Assembly (NCBI GenBank): GCA_037190225.1
Contig: JBBCJL010000002.1
Coordinates: 1 to 64,000, forward strand
Length of the DNA: 64,000 bases
Reading direction: 5' to 3'
From: MKSF01 sp037190225
GTDB taxonomy: Bacteria; Bacteroidota; Bacteroidia; Chitinophagales; Chitinophagaceae
The notes under the pieces were generated by a model that made no database searches, was not told where the DNA came from, and was given only the letters and a program-made list of their open reading frames with translations. Positions 54,401 through 61,236 of the stretch are shown here, one piece after another (position 1 is the stretch's first letter; each line of letters begins with the position of its first letter). The translations under genes and the position numbers were made by a program.

Positions 54401-55006
54401 AGCGTGATTGGAATTATTATGGGTCATATTCAGAGCAGGCACCAACGGGTCCGGTCCGTTATTCGTAATAAGGAAATTTTGAGGATTGCTAAACCCTACC
54501 AGGGTATAAGCTACGCTGCCCGCAGGGACAAAGCCGCATACCCCTCCGGTATAAAGGGATACGTACCCGTTATAGCCCGCAGCAGTACCGGACTCAAAAT
54601 TACCATTGGTACAAGATACACTCGGTATCTGATTATTATCGGTAAAATCAGGCGTTTCAGAGACCAGTACCCTGCCGGGATTATAAATTGCGAGCGCTTC
54701 CGGATAGATACTGAAATAAGCCTCTCTAAAGTAAGCTTCCAATACCCTGTCCTTTGCTCCTGCAATATTATTTTCACTGCATATTTTACCCTCCCCGAAC
54801 GCTGCGTCAAGAATTCGTTTCCATTCCCTATCTCCATCAGACTTCACTTTTCGCTGTGTGAAATCGTATATCTTCTGCTCTTCCATCTGCATCTCCTGTA
54901 GCCAGTAAGATGCCGGCACCTTTACAGCCTGAGCCTTTGATGATTGTACGTTTAATAGACCAAACGCTATCAGAACAAAGGCATAAAGCATAAAATTTAT
55001 TCTCAT
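51404..55006 (-). CDS. Large T9SS protein with eight Cys-rich tandem modules
   Basis: A 1200-residue exported protein. It has a signal peptide (about 1-27), a region of unknown fold (28-110), a jelly-roll-like domain that resembles MAM/CBM modules (about 130-335), and then eight Fn3-like modules of about 95 residues, each with the pattern LRC-x30-CC-x25-C-FSW-xV-xSVC-x11-CSC-x2-C. The last 90 residues, starting ILVAPNPASSYIDFAVP, form a T9SS type A sorting domain. Modules 3-7 are nearly identical at DNA level (285-bp period). It is probably an extracellular adhesin or matrix protein stabilised by disulfides (inference). It is divergent from the Omp28-like gene. Confidence 0.9.
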   Translation of the reverse strand: MRINFMLYAFVLIAFGLLNVQSSKAQAVKVPASYWLQEMQMEEQKIYDFTQRKVKSDGDREWKRILDAAFGEGKICSENNIAGAKDRVLEAYFREAYFSIYPEALAIYNPGRVLVSETPDFTDNNQIPSVSCTNGNFESGTAAGYNGYVSLYTGGVCGFVPAGSVAYTLVGFSNPQNFLITNNGPDPLVPALNMTHNNSNHAIRVNDPTGVYSGINMLQKQIPVTTNGQVKVNFSYALVMQDPGHINANPFFVARVLNSGGTEVGNRICRVADLLNPVYNVYNNMVWRDWSCASIIFDGQAGQTYTLEFFMADCGVVNGQHFGYAYIDDICTEIECCGRPKNLRCKAYENGDKQLSWNSVTNVLYYQLFLAQDDPACCGSSDPGSLVYAWNVYSADTVVSASLGCFSWRVRAICKDDVISEFSDLECSCNYCPPPSGLKCEVVGGQNQLSWTAVPGAAHYRVLFSYYDPACCYSIVPPTMFYWDVFGTDTVVAPSYGCFSWSVVTVCEDSSVSDAPSWLCSCKKCPVPYDLNCVAEPEGHRISWSPVPGAALYKVEFEINDTLCCNNGIPPMLNIWEVYGTDTLVPYNLYGCFSWRVISVCGDGSYSDPSPKSCSCAPDCVAPANLRCEPEDTGSHLFWDIVPGAMYYRIEFEINDTLCCNNGIPPMLNIWEVYGTDTLVPYNLYGCFSWRVISVCGDGVYSSPSPKSCSCAPDCVAPANLRCEPEETGSHLFWDMVPGAMYYRIEFEINDTLCCDNGLPPMLNIWEVYGTDTIVPYTLYECFSWKVISVCQDGSVSSPSPKSCSCAPDCVAPSDLRCEPEETGSHLFWDMVPGAMYYRIEFEINDTLCCNNGIPPMLNIWEVYGTDTLVPYNLYGCFSWRVISVCGDGVYSDPSPKSCSCAPDCIAPSDLRCEPDETGSHLFWDMVPGAMYYRIEFEINDTLCCNNGLPPMLNIWEVYGMDTIVPYTLYECFSWRVMSVCQDGSVSPPSPKSCSCAPEFVCDPPYLLGCESLDFLSRLYWNAVPGAAYYKLYIELNDPQCCPGGIASLQVFSVYGTDTILYNTFNECYSWWVQTVCVDSSTSVASSVDCSCSMMMSRTPAEEIRTEELPDRSSCILVAPNPASSYIDFAVPEGCPDQELFKAAVLYVYDVKGNLIIKKPMDGKPVQRISVSDCVPGIYSYKLTDSRGSVLYSDKFIVAK
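52020..53345 (-). repeat. Tandem 285-bp coding repeats
   Basis: A shared segment beginning CGTATCATTGATCTCAAATT recurs at 52181, 52466, 52751, 53036 and 53321, exactly 285 bp apart, and flanking bases are also nearly the same between copies. This corresponds to the 95-residue modules. Modules with LYGCFSWRVISVCGDG alternate with those reading LYECFSWKVISVCQDG (or a variant of it), which points to a 570-bp higher-order duplication. Confidence 0.93.
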
Positions 55007-55091
55007 ACATTATAATTTAATTAAAAAAATTTTAACAATATATAAAAAATATATAAAAAATGAAAAACATTTGAAAATATAATTTTTAGTG

Positions 55092-55256
55092 ACTCTGCTT
55101 TATAGGCAACAACCTTTTATTACGGATACGCTCCGCCGGGCAGTGTTCTATCTGCGGGTCAGAGAACCCTTTTATTATAAAGGTTCAGAGTGGTTTCAAA
55201 CGGATGAAACATAATTGGTAACTTATAATGGCTTTACTTCCTGCATACAGATAGCC
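55092..55256 (+). repeat. Intergenic repeat copy A
   Basis: Shares with the region at 57620-57806, in the same order and spacing, GGCAACAACCTTTTAT, GATACGCT, CTATCTGCGG, TCAGAGA, TATAAAGG, and GGTAACTTATAATGG followed by TTTCCTG-type sequence. Both copies lie about 180-200 bp before a plus-strand gene. Confidence 0.75.
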
Positions 55257-55387
55257 AGCTAATTTTTTTTGAAAAGATCAGATGCTCCTGAGGGGGACAG
55301 AAAAATGATAGAATGGAAAAATTAACAGGCAGTGCTGTTTATAATAAGAATCTATATTTCAGCAGAGAACCAATAAGAAAAAGTATT

Positions 55388-55416
55388 TTGTTTATAAAAA
55401 AATAATTATAACTTTA
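55388..55416 (+). promoter_or_regulatory. Candidate Bacteroidota promoter (TTG-N18-TAACTTTA)
   Basis: TTG at 55388-55390 and TAACTTTA at 55409-55416 (7 of 8 with TAnnTTTG) are spaced by 18 bp, close to the usual 19. The start of the Omp28-like gene is 40 bp further on. Confidence 0.55.
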
Positions 55417-55455
55417 TATCTGATTAACAAAACACTTAAATAAAAACAGGACAAA

Positions 55456-56529
55456 ATGAAAAAAATTTTATTATTAACCGCAGCTGGTTTCTCCACACTG
55501 GGTTTAATTGCGCAAGAACAACGGATTCCCCTGCTGGAAATGGAGTCAGCATCTACCTGTCCTCCTTGTCGCCCGGGAAACATTTACTTTGAAGGTCAAA
55601 TGGAGGGTATTCCAAAAGAAGAATATGTAAAAATAAAATATCAATGGTACTACCCCGGCGTAGGTGATCCATACTGTACGGATGAGTCTGTTAACAGAAC
55701 TGCCTATTACGGCGTAAACGGCGTACCTAATTTGGTAATAGATGGTACATATTATAACGATCACCCACAGGGAGGTTTTACTACAGCTACCTTTAACGCT
55801 GCCAAAGCCGTTCCTGCAACTTACAAATTATCCGGTACTTATGTAATAGTAGGTCAGGACGTGCATGTAAACGTTAAATATACACCGCTGGAACAAGGCA
55901 CAAACGCACGGCTGTTTGTAGCTATTATTGAGTCTGAGACAGAAAAAAATAAAATGACCAATGGTGAAACCAAGTTCTACAATGTAATGAAAAAAATGCT
56001 GCCCAATGACCAGGGTACAGACATTTCTTCTACCGCATTGAATACTGAGGCAACCACCGCTCTCTCATTCAAATTTGAAGGCGAATACCGTCTGCCCCCG
56101 GGTTCCGCAGGTCCATATGTAAGCCAAAGGATCAACCACGCTACCGAGCACTCAGTAGAAAGCTTCGATAACTTAAAAGTAGTTGCCTGGGTTCAGGGAT
56201 CTGATAAAAAAGTATATCAGGCTGCTAACCTTAGCAAAGAAACAACTGCTATTGACCATGTATCCAATACAGTACAATCTGTAAGCGTATATCCTAATCC
56301 TACTCAGTCCGATATCAATATCAGATTCCAGATGTCGGAAGCCGATATGATCAATGCTTCTATTGTTTCTTTAACAGGAAAAGTTGTTAAAAACCAGCAG
56401 GTACAACTCAATAAAGGAACCAATGTGATAACTTTTGACACCAATGAATTACCAAGCGGAGCTTATAATATTATCATTTTTGACTCCAAGAACAATTCAT
56501 TTGCACAGAGAGTATCAGTTGTAAAATAA
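55456..56529 (+). CDS. Omp28-related T9SS protein with CPPC motif
   Basis: A 357-residue exported protein with a signal peptide (about 1-20, ending GLIAQ). The N-terminal domain begins LLEMESASTCPPCRPGNIYF, which has a thioredoxin-like CPPC and fits the Omp28-related family; GVNGVPNLVIDGTYYND is the matching cis-Pro-type segment. The C-terminus (about 275-357) has SVYPNPTQSDINIRF and is a type A T9SS sorting domain. The function of Omp28 proteins is unclear; a thiol-based activity on surface proteins is possible. Codons here are visibly more A/T-ending and uniform than those of neighbouring genes, which can mark high expression. Confidence 0.88.
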   Translation: MKKILLLTAAGFSTLGLIAQEQRIPLLEMESASTCPPCRPGNIYFEGQMEGIPKEEYVKIKYQWYYPGVGDPYCTDESVNRTAYYGVNGVPNLVIDGTYYNDHPQGGFTTATFNAAKAVPATYKLSGTYVIVGQDVHVNVKYTPLEQGTNARLFVAIIESETEKNKMTNGETKFYNVMKKMLPNDQGTDISSTALNTEATTALSFKFEGEYRLPPGSAGPYVSQRINHATEHSVESFDNLKVVAWVQGSDKKVYQAANLSKETTAIDHVSNTVQSVSVYPNPTQSDINIRFQMSEADMINASIVSLTGKVVKNQQVQLNKGTNVITFDTNELPSGAYNIIIFDSKNNSFAQRVSVVK

Positions 56530-56544
56530 ATATCACTTTTTACT

Positions 56545-56582
56545 TAAGAAGAGGCTGCCTTTATAAAGGCAGCCTCTTCTTA
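56545..56582 (+). terminator. Terminator after the Omp28-like gene
   Basis: Perfect arms of 17 bases (TAAGAAGAGGCTGCCTT and its complement) around a 4-base loop, 15 bp past the stop codon. The ends of the arms supply the A- and T-rich flanks. Confidence 0.9.
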
Positions 56583-56671
56583 TTTATGGCCGCTGCTCAT
56601 GCAACATTTTCTTCATGGTTATTTAAACGGATTCATTTATCTTCGGTAATTCAAAAACGAATCATGCTCTC

Positions 56672-57424
56672 ATGAAGACGAATATAGCCCAATCCAGGTA
56701 TGCAAAGGATATAGATGCCGCTATCGCAGACGGCAATAACCTGCTGGCCTTGCAGATAGCACAGACCGCGTTAGAGAAAGAAAAAGAAAATGAGCGGCTC
56801 AACGCCCTGCTGATCTCCGTCCTGTATGAATACAGGGTCCCCTGCGCGGAACAAATGACGACATTCCTGCAGTTATTCCCTGACTCTCTCTACCCGGTAA
56901 GAGTGTACCTGGCAGACCTGCTGTGCAGCCTCGGGCATTTTGACGATTGCGCCAGCGAAGCCCGGTATTACCTGAGGCTGATAAAAGAACACTATAACCA
57001 GGACTTTAGCATGATCAGTCATCCGCGCACCCTGGAATTTACCCTGAAAGCCTTTCTGCTCACCTGTACCGTGTACATTACGGCCGGCGCCAGGAGCTAT
57101 GCGGACAGGGCTATGCAACTTGCGCAGCCTTTTGCTACCAATACATGGTTCAACCATTATAAAACGGAGCAGGCAAGCATCCGGCAGGATCTCAAGGATG
57201 AGCAGTTGAGCATACTGAATGACAAATGGGAAGCGTTCTTCAGGGATGGCTCCCACTATGCCGAACTGTACCAGCTCTGTGCAGAACAAGGCTATACGGA
57301 ACTGGCTATACGCCTCAGGCTCTTACACGAAGCATTCCTGGACAACAAAGACTTCCGGATAGATGCTGATGAATTTTTCCGGGTGGTGCTGCAGGATGAA
57401 CATCAGAAATATATATTAGCGTAA
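56672..57424 (+). CDS. Helical (TPR-like) protein of unknown function
   Basis: A 250-residue, cytoplasmic-looking protein without a signal peptide or membrane helix. It is almost fully alpha-helical with repeat-like segments (NLLALQIAQTALEKEKENERL, YPVRVYLADLLCSLGHFDDC), compatible with a TPR fold. No family recognised. It is a single gene, preceded by a weak TATCTTCG box and followed by a clear terminator. Confidence 0.75.
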   Translation: MKTNIAQSRYAKDIDAAIADGNNLLALQIAQTALEKEKENERLNALLISVLYEYRVPCAEQMTTFLQLFPDSLYPVRVYLADLLCSLGHFDDCASEARYYLRLIKEHYNQDFSMISHPRTLEFTLKAFLLTCTVYITAGARSYADRAMQLAQPFATNTWFNHYKTEQASIRQDLKDEQLSILNDKWEAFFRDGSHYAELYQLCAEQGYTELAIRLRLLHEAFLDNKDFRIDADEFFRVVLQDEHQKYILA

Positions 57425-57438
57425 GCCTGCCTGGAACA

Positions 57439-57474
57439 TTAAAGGCCCGGACACTATCTTGTCCGGGCCTTTAA
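57439..57474 (+). terminator. Terminator after the TPR-like gene
   Basis: Perfect 14-bp stem, TTAAAGGCCCGGAC and GTCCGGGCCTTTAA, with an 8-base loop and A/T flanks, 15 bp past the stop codon. Confidence 0.9.
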
Positions 57475-57481
57475 TTATTAT

Positions 57482-57806
57482 CGGCTATTCTGCCTATAGG
57501 CAAATACCTTCGCTGATAAGCGCTCTCTACCGGTCAGAGCGCACTTTTGCTATAAAGTTACTGCAGCAGGCTGGTCATTCCGAACGGATGTGAGGCATCT
57601 ATTATAATAATTTTATTGACTATCTGCTTACAGGCAACAACCTTTTATCACAGATACGCTTTGCTGAGCAGTCCCCTATCTGCGGCTCAGAGACCAGTTT
57701 AGCGTATAAAGGAGCTGAAGGTGTAGGTCATGCCGAACGGATGTGAGGAATCTCTTATAATAATGGGTAACTTATAATGGTTTTGTTTCCTGTATATAGA
57801 TAATCA
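57482..57806 (+). repeat. Two tandem diverged copies of an intergenic repeat (copies B1 and B2)
   Basis: B1 (about 57482-57615) and B2 (about 57617-57806) both begin with a CTAT/GCTATTCTGC-like block and GGCAA, pass a CAGAG block, and reach a near-identical core: GGTCATTCCGAACGGATG then TGAGGCATCT (B1), and GGTCATGCCGAACGGATG then TGAGGAATCT (B2), followed by TTATAATAAT. B2 further shares its ends with copy A at 55092. I recall similar CCGAACG-TGAGGAATCT strings as dispersed repeats in Bacteroidota genomes, but could not search. Confidence 0.8.
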
Positions 57807-57983
57807 GTATAATTTTCAACTCCCCTATAACATATTCTGCGTCTTACATTATGACAGCTTTGTAGACACAGATAGCCGGTTATTATTAGTAAGTCAAAAC
57901 AATAAAAAGAAACAAAATTTAATTTTATTAAACAAAAATTCAATTTTATTTATTAAATAATTAATTTTACACAAAACAGATCA

Positions 57984-58256
57984 ATGAAAAGTAAAATAAA
58001 GCTCCCTGTACAGTGTCCCAGTTGCGATGAGCAGCTGCATGTCAGCGCCCTGAGCTGTGACAATTGCCGGACATCCATAACGGGCCATTATGAACTACCC
58101 CCTTTGCTGCAACTCAACCAGGAAGAGCAGGCATTTGTTTATCACTTTGTATTGAACAGCGGCAGCATCAAACACATGTCTGAACAGATGAAGCTGAGCT
58201 ATCCTACCGTAAGGAACGTCCTGGACGCTATTATTGAAAAACTCCGTAAAAACTGA
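57984..58256 (+). CDS. DUF2089-like small regulator (zinc ribbon plus helix-turn-helix)
   Basis: A 90-residue protein. Residues 10-32 have two CxxC knuckles, CPSC and CDNC, forming a zinc ribbon. Residues about 45-88 (LNQEEQAFVYHFVLNSGSIK, then MSEQMKLSYPTVRNVLDAII) form a helix-turn-helix. This matches the DUF2089 family of small DNA-binding proteins. It lies 7 bp before a small membrane protein and probably controls or works with it, as in many such pairs. No clear match to the promoter consensus; TAATTTTA is present upstream. Confidence 0.85.
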   Translation: MKSKIKLPVQCPSCDEQLHVSALSCDNCRTSITGHYELPPLLQLNQEEQAFVYHFVLNSGSIKHMSEQMKLSYPTVRNVLDAIIEKLRKN

Positions 58257-58263
58257 CCTCAAT

Positions 58264-58845
58264 ATGATACTCAAAAAAAATTTTCTCCTGACCCCCTTCC
58301 GTTATATAGACGGATTCAAAGCCCTGGCAGCCGGTCTTATTATCCTGGCCGTTTCAGGACTGCTGGCATTTTCCATACAATTCCGTTACGACGGGTTCCT
58401 GGATTTCCATGCAACACCCGAACCTGATTATTTATACCTGCTGGATCCTTTTGTCAACTGGATCATATTTGCCCTGCTGGCCAGCTTCACCGGCCTGCTG
58501 TATAAAAGACCTTTCAGGCTAATTGATATGCTGGGAATGACCGCCGTGGCTTTCTTTCCCAATATCCTTTCGCCACCCATAGCGTATATTTTCGGCCTCA
58601 GCGGCATCCTGCCCCTTATCACTGATACACCGCTGATAGAGATACCTAAGGTGATCGGACCGTATATGCTGCAGCTGCTCCTTTCCTCTTTCCTGATGCT
58701 GGCCGTCACAATATGGTTCATATACCTGACATTCCAGGCCTTTCAGACCAATCTCAACCTGAAGAAAACGCAAAGCATCATCATATACGTCCTCTTATTG
58801 GTCCTTACAGAAATAATTACCGTTTCCATATTACGTTCCTATTAA
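58264..58845 (+). CDS. Small multi-pass membrane protein (possibly YIP1-like)
   Basis: A 193-residue protein from the ATG at 58264, the first ATG after the DUF2089-like stop codon (7 bp gap). It has five predicted helices (for example ALAAGLIILAVSGLLAF, WIIFALLASFTGLLY, SIIIYVLLLVLTEIITV) with short loops. The layout FKA-AAGLIIL, GM-AVAFFPNIL recalls YIP1-domain proteins, but this is a loose call. It is translationally linked with the regulator before it and the hydrolase 10 bp after. Confidence 0.7.
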   Translation: MILKKNFLLTPFRYIDGFKALAAGLIILAVSGLLAFSIQFRYDGFLDFHATPEPDYLYLLDPFVNWIIFALLASFTGLLYKRPFRLIDMLGMTAVAFFPNILSPPIAYIFGLSGILPLITDTPLIEIPKVIGPYMLQLLLSSFLMLAVTIWFIYLTFQAFQTNLNLKKTQSIIIYVLLLVLTEIITVSILRSY

Positions 58846-58855
58846 AAGCATATCC

Positions 58856-60250
58856 ATGAACAAATTTATTTTCCTGCTTACCACCCTGCTCGCCTTTTCT
58901 GACAGTCTGTGGGCCCAGGAACAAACCTGGTACGGAAACCTTGACCTCGGCAGCGCAGCGCTCCGCATTGTTTTCCATGTAGACCACGATGGGAAGGCAT
59001 ATACTACCACCATGGATAGTCCCGACCAGGGCGTAGCCGGCATGCCGACCACTTCCACAAGCGTAAAAGATGGCTGGATCATTATCCGGGCGGAAAATAT
59101 CAGCATGACCTATACAGGCAAGCTGTATGCCGACAGCATTGCCGGGACCTTCAGCCAGGGCGGATTCCGTAAAGCATTATCGCTTTACAAGACACCGCCG
59201 CCGGTCAAAGAAATAACCTATAACAGGCCGCAGACACCGCAACCGCCCTTCAATTATATCATTGACACCGTTTACTTCACCAATCCTTCCGATAAGGTAA
59301 CCCTGCACGGCGTGCTGACGCGTCCTGAAAACAAAAAGAGCTTTCCGCTGGCCGTGCTCATTTCCGGGAGCGGCACCCAGGACCTGAATAGCACTGTCAT
59401 GCACCATCAGCCCTTCTGGGTCATTGCAGATGCCCTTACGAGGCAGGGAATCGCCGTATTCCGCTTTGACGACAGGGGCGCCGGCAAATCCAAAGGCGAT
59501 CCTACCCGGACCACTTCAGCTACCATAGCTGAAGACGTGGCCGCCGCCATAGCGACACTCCGGCAGCAGTACAAAGGCTTTAGCCGCATCGGCGTCATCG
59601 GGCACAGCCAGGGCGGCAGCGTAGCCATACGCCTGGGCGCGGACCAGCCGTCACCGGTCGATTTTATGATCCTGCTGGCAGCGCCGGGACTTTCAGGATC
59701 GGAAGTGATCGTAGACCAGACAAAAAAGATCGGCAGGGAGCAACACCTCCCGGACAGCATCATTGATGAGCAGGTGCGTATAACACAGGCCCTGCATCGT
59801 ATCATTATGAGTCAAAAGGACAGTGCCGCTATCGCCGGAGCACTGGAGGCATATTCAGAACAGCAGTGGAAAGCACTGCCGGAGGAGCAACGTAAGCTGG
59901 CCGGCAGCAGCGATCTATTCATGCAATACAACGCCTCGCTGAACAACCCGGCCGTTACAGATATTATATCCTTTGATCCCGCGCCTTTGCTGCCCCGCAT
60001 CAAATGCCCCGTGCTGATCCTGAACGGGGAACTGGATATACAGGTGGACGCACGGCTCAATACCGCAGCTATCCTAAGCGGGATCCGAAAAGGCGGTAAC
60101 AAAAATGTAACCGTCAGGATCTATCCCTATCTCAACCATCTTTTCCAATACGCGGTCAACGGAAGCGTGGAAGAATACGAAATACTGGAAGAGACCTTCA
60201 ATGAAGCGCCGCTTGAGGACGTGATCCGGTTCATACGGTCGCTGCCCTGA
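58856..60250 (+). CDS. Exported alpha/beta hydrolase with N-terminal beta domain
   Basis: A 464-residue protein with a signal peptide (ending SLWAQ), an N-terminal domain of about 100 residues (WYGNLDLGSAALRIVFHVD, repeated KVS-DGWIIIRAENISMTY), and a C-terminal alpha/beta-hydrolase domain. The nucleophile elbow is GVIGHSQGGSVA, the oxyanion-side block AVLISGSGTQDLN, the Asp LNGELDIQVD and the His YPYLNHLFQY. This architecture is found in predicted periplasmic esterases or peptidases of Bacteroidota. Third gene of the DUF2089/membrane-protein operon; ends near a terminator. Confidence 0.87.
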   Translation: MNKFIFLLTTLLAFSDSLWAQEQTWYGNLDLGSAALRIVFHVDHDGKAYTTTMDSPDQGVAGMPTTSTSVKDGWIIIRAENISMTYTGKLYADSIAGTFSQGGFRKALSLYKTPPPVKEITYNRPQTPQPPFNYIIDTVYFTNPSDKVTLHGVLTRPENKKSFPLAVLISGSGTQDLNSTVMHHQPFWVIADALTRQGIAVFRFDDRGAGKSKGDPTRTTSATIAEDVAAAIATLRQQYKGFSRIGVIGHSQGGSVAIRLGADQPSPVDFMILLAAPGLSGSEVIVDQTKKIGREQHLPDSIIDEQVRITQALHRIIMSQKDSAAIAGALEAYSEQQWKALPEEQRKLAGSSDLFMQYNASLNNPAVTDIISFDPAPLLPRIKCPVLILNGELDIQVDARLNTAAILSGIRKGGNKNVTVRIYPYLNHLFQYAVNGSVEEYEILEETFNEAPLEDVIRFIRSLP

Positions 60251-60271
60251 CCTGCTGCTTATGCTACCAGG

Positions 60272-60301
60272 AGCCCATATATGCCCTAACGTATATGGGC
60301 T
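60272..60301. terminator. Terminator between convergent hydrolase genes
   Basis: The arms AGCCCATATA and TATATGGGCT are perfect complements of 10 bp with a 10-base loop, followed by TTT. The right arm overlaps the last codons of the minus-strand hydrolase. Confidence 0.75.
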
Positions 60302-61137
60302 TTTATGTAAAGGATGGTTTTCTCTAGCAGCTGGCTGGTATCCTCCTTAAAGCGGTCTGCTGTCCAGGGATGTGTTCTGCCGAACGTGTGGCCCGAATCC
60401 GCCAGGTATAATTCGGATACCGGGGATAAGCTATGTAGCTGTACCGCCACCTCGCAGGCCACGGCCGTATCTTCCCGCCCGTGACAGATCAGCCAGGGCA
60501 CCCGGATCTTTTTCGCTGCCCCTTGTATATCGAGGCGGTCAGCATGCCGGCAAAAATCTTCATACAGCTGGTAATAAAGCGGAAGGTCCTGGCCTGTCCT
60601 GCTGTTGGTATGATAGGCCACACCCTGTTCCTTCCACTGCCTCATCTTTTCTTCATCCCATTTACCCCAGGGCGTGGTAGCAGCGCCAATGGCGGCCCAG
60701 GTGACCAGCTGGCTGATACGGCTGTCTTCCGATGCGTACAGGATGGCCGTTCCTCCGCCCATACTGTGACCTATGAGAATGATATTGCCGGTATCCACCT
60801 TGTCACGGAAAGGAAACCGCGAAGAGCAGACCCAGTCTATTACCTGCTTCAGGTCAAAAAGCTGCCTGGTAAAATTATTATGCCCGAAGGCTTCAGCATC
60901 CGCAAACGCCTCCTGCTGCGCAGGCGTAGTGCCATTATGGGAGAAATTGAACTTCAGAAAATGGAGGCCGGCAGCGGTGAAATACCGGGCCATCAGGTCC
61001 CCGTTGCCCCAGTCCTTAAACCCGTTGAATCCATGGGCATATACTACCAAGGGCGCAGGGCCCTCTGCCTTGCCAAGATGCACATCCAGGCTGACAGGCT
61101 TACCTGCAGCTCCGTCAAGCATATATTCATTTTTCAT
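60286..61137 (-). CDS. Alpha/beta hydrolase (dienelactone hydrolase / serine-aminopeptidase type)
   Basis: A 283-residue, cytoplasmic-looking hydrolase. VVYAHGFNGFKDWGNGD (oxyanion region), ILIGHSMGGGTAILYAS (nucleophile Ser), CHGREDTAV (acid) and LADSGHTFGRTHPW (catalytic His) are all present. No signal peptide. The substrate is unknown. It is divergent from lpxB (about 100 bp between the two start codons) and convergent with the exported hydrolase; it is not clearly related to either. Confidence 0.9.
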   Translation of the reverse strand: MKNEYMLDGAAGKPVSLDVHLGKAEGPAPLVVYAHGFNGFKDWGNGDLMARYFTAAGLHFLKFNFSHNGTTPAQQEAFADAEAFGHNNFTRQLFDLKQVIDWVCSSRFPFRDKVDTGNIILIGHSMGGGTAILYASEDSRISQLVTWAAIGAATTPWGKWDEEKMRQWKEQGVAYHTNSRTGQDLPLYYQLYEDFCRHADRLDIQGAAKKIRVPWLICHGREDTAVACEVAVQLHSLSPVSELYLADSGHTFGRTHPWTADRFKEDTSQLLEKTILYIKAHIR

Positions 61138-61236
61138 CAGCGCCGTACAATTATATACAATTTATGAAGCGTACTGTACTGATTTATATACAATACAGTA
61201 TCTTTGGTAAAGTTACCAATTTATAATTCTTACCGC

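Larger units (their letters stand above)
55007..55455. other. AT-rich divergent intergenic region with a repeat copy (449 bp)
   Basis: The region lies between the 1200-residue T9SS protein (minus) and the Omp28-like gene (plus). It contains repeat copy A (about 55092-55256), a candidate promoter for the Omp28-like gene (55388-55416), and otherwise A/T-rich sequence. I see no gene in it. Confidence 0.6.
57425..57983. other. Long intergenic region with terminator and repeats (559 bp)
   Basis: After the terminator at 57439-57474 it holds two diverged tandem copies of an intergenic repeat (57482-57806, described separately), followed by an A/T-rich segment before the DUF2089-like gene. No gene could be supported on either strand. 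Confidence 0.6.
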
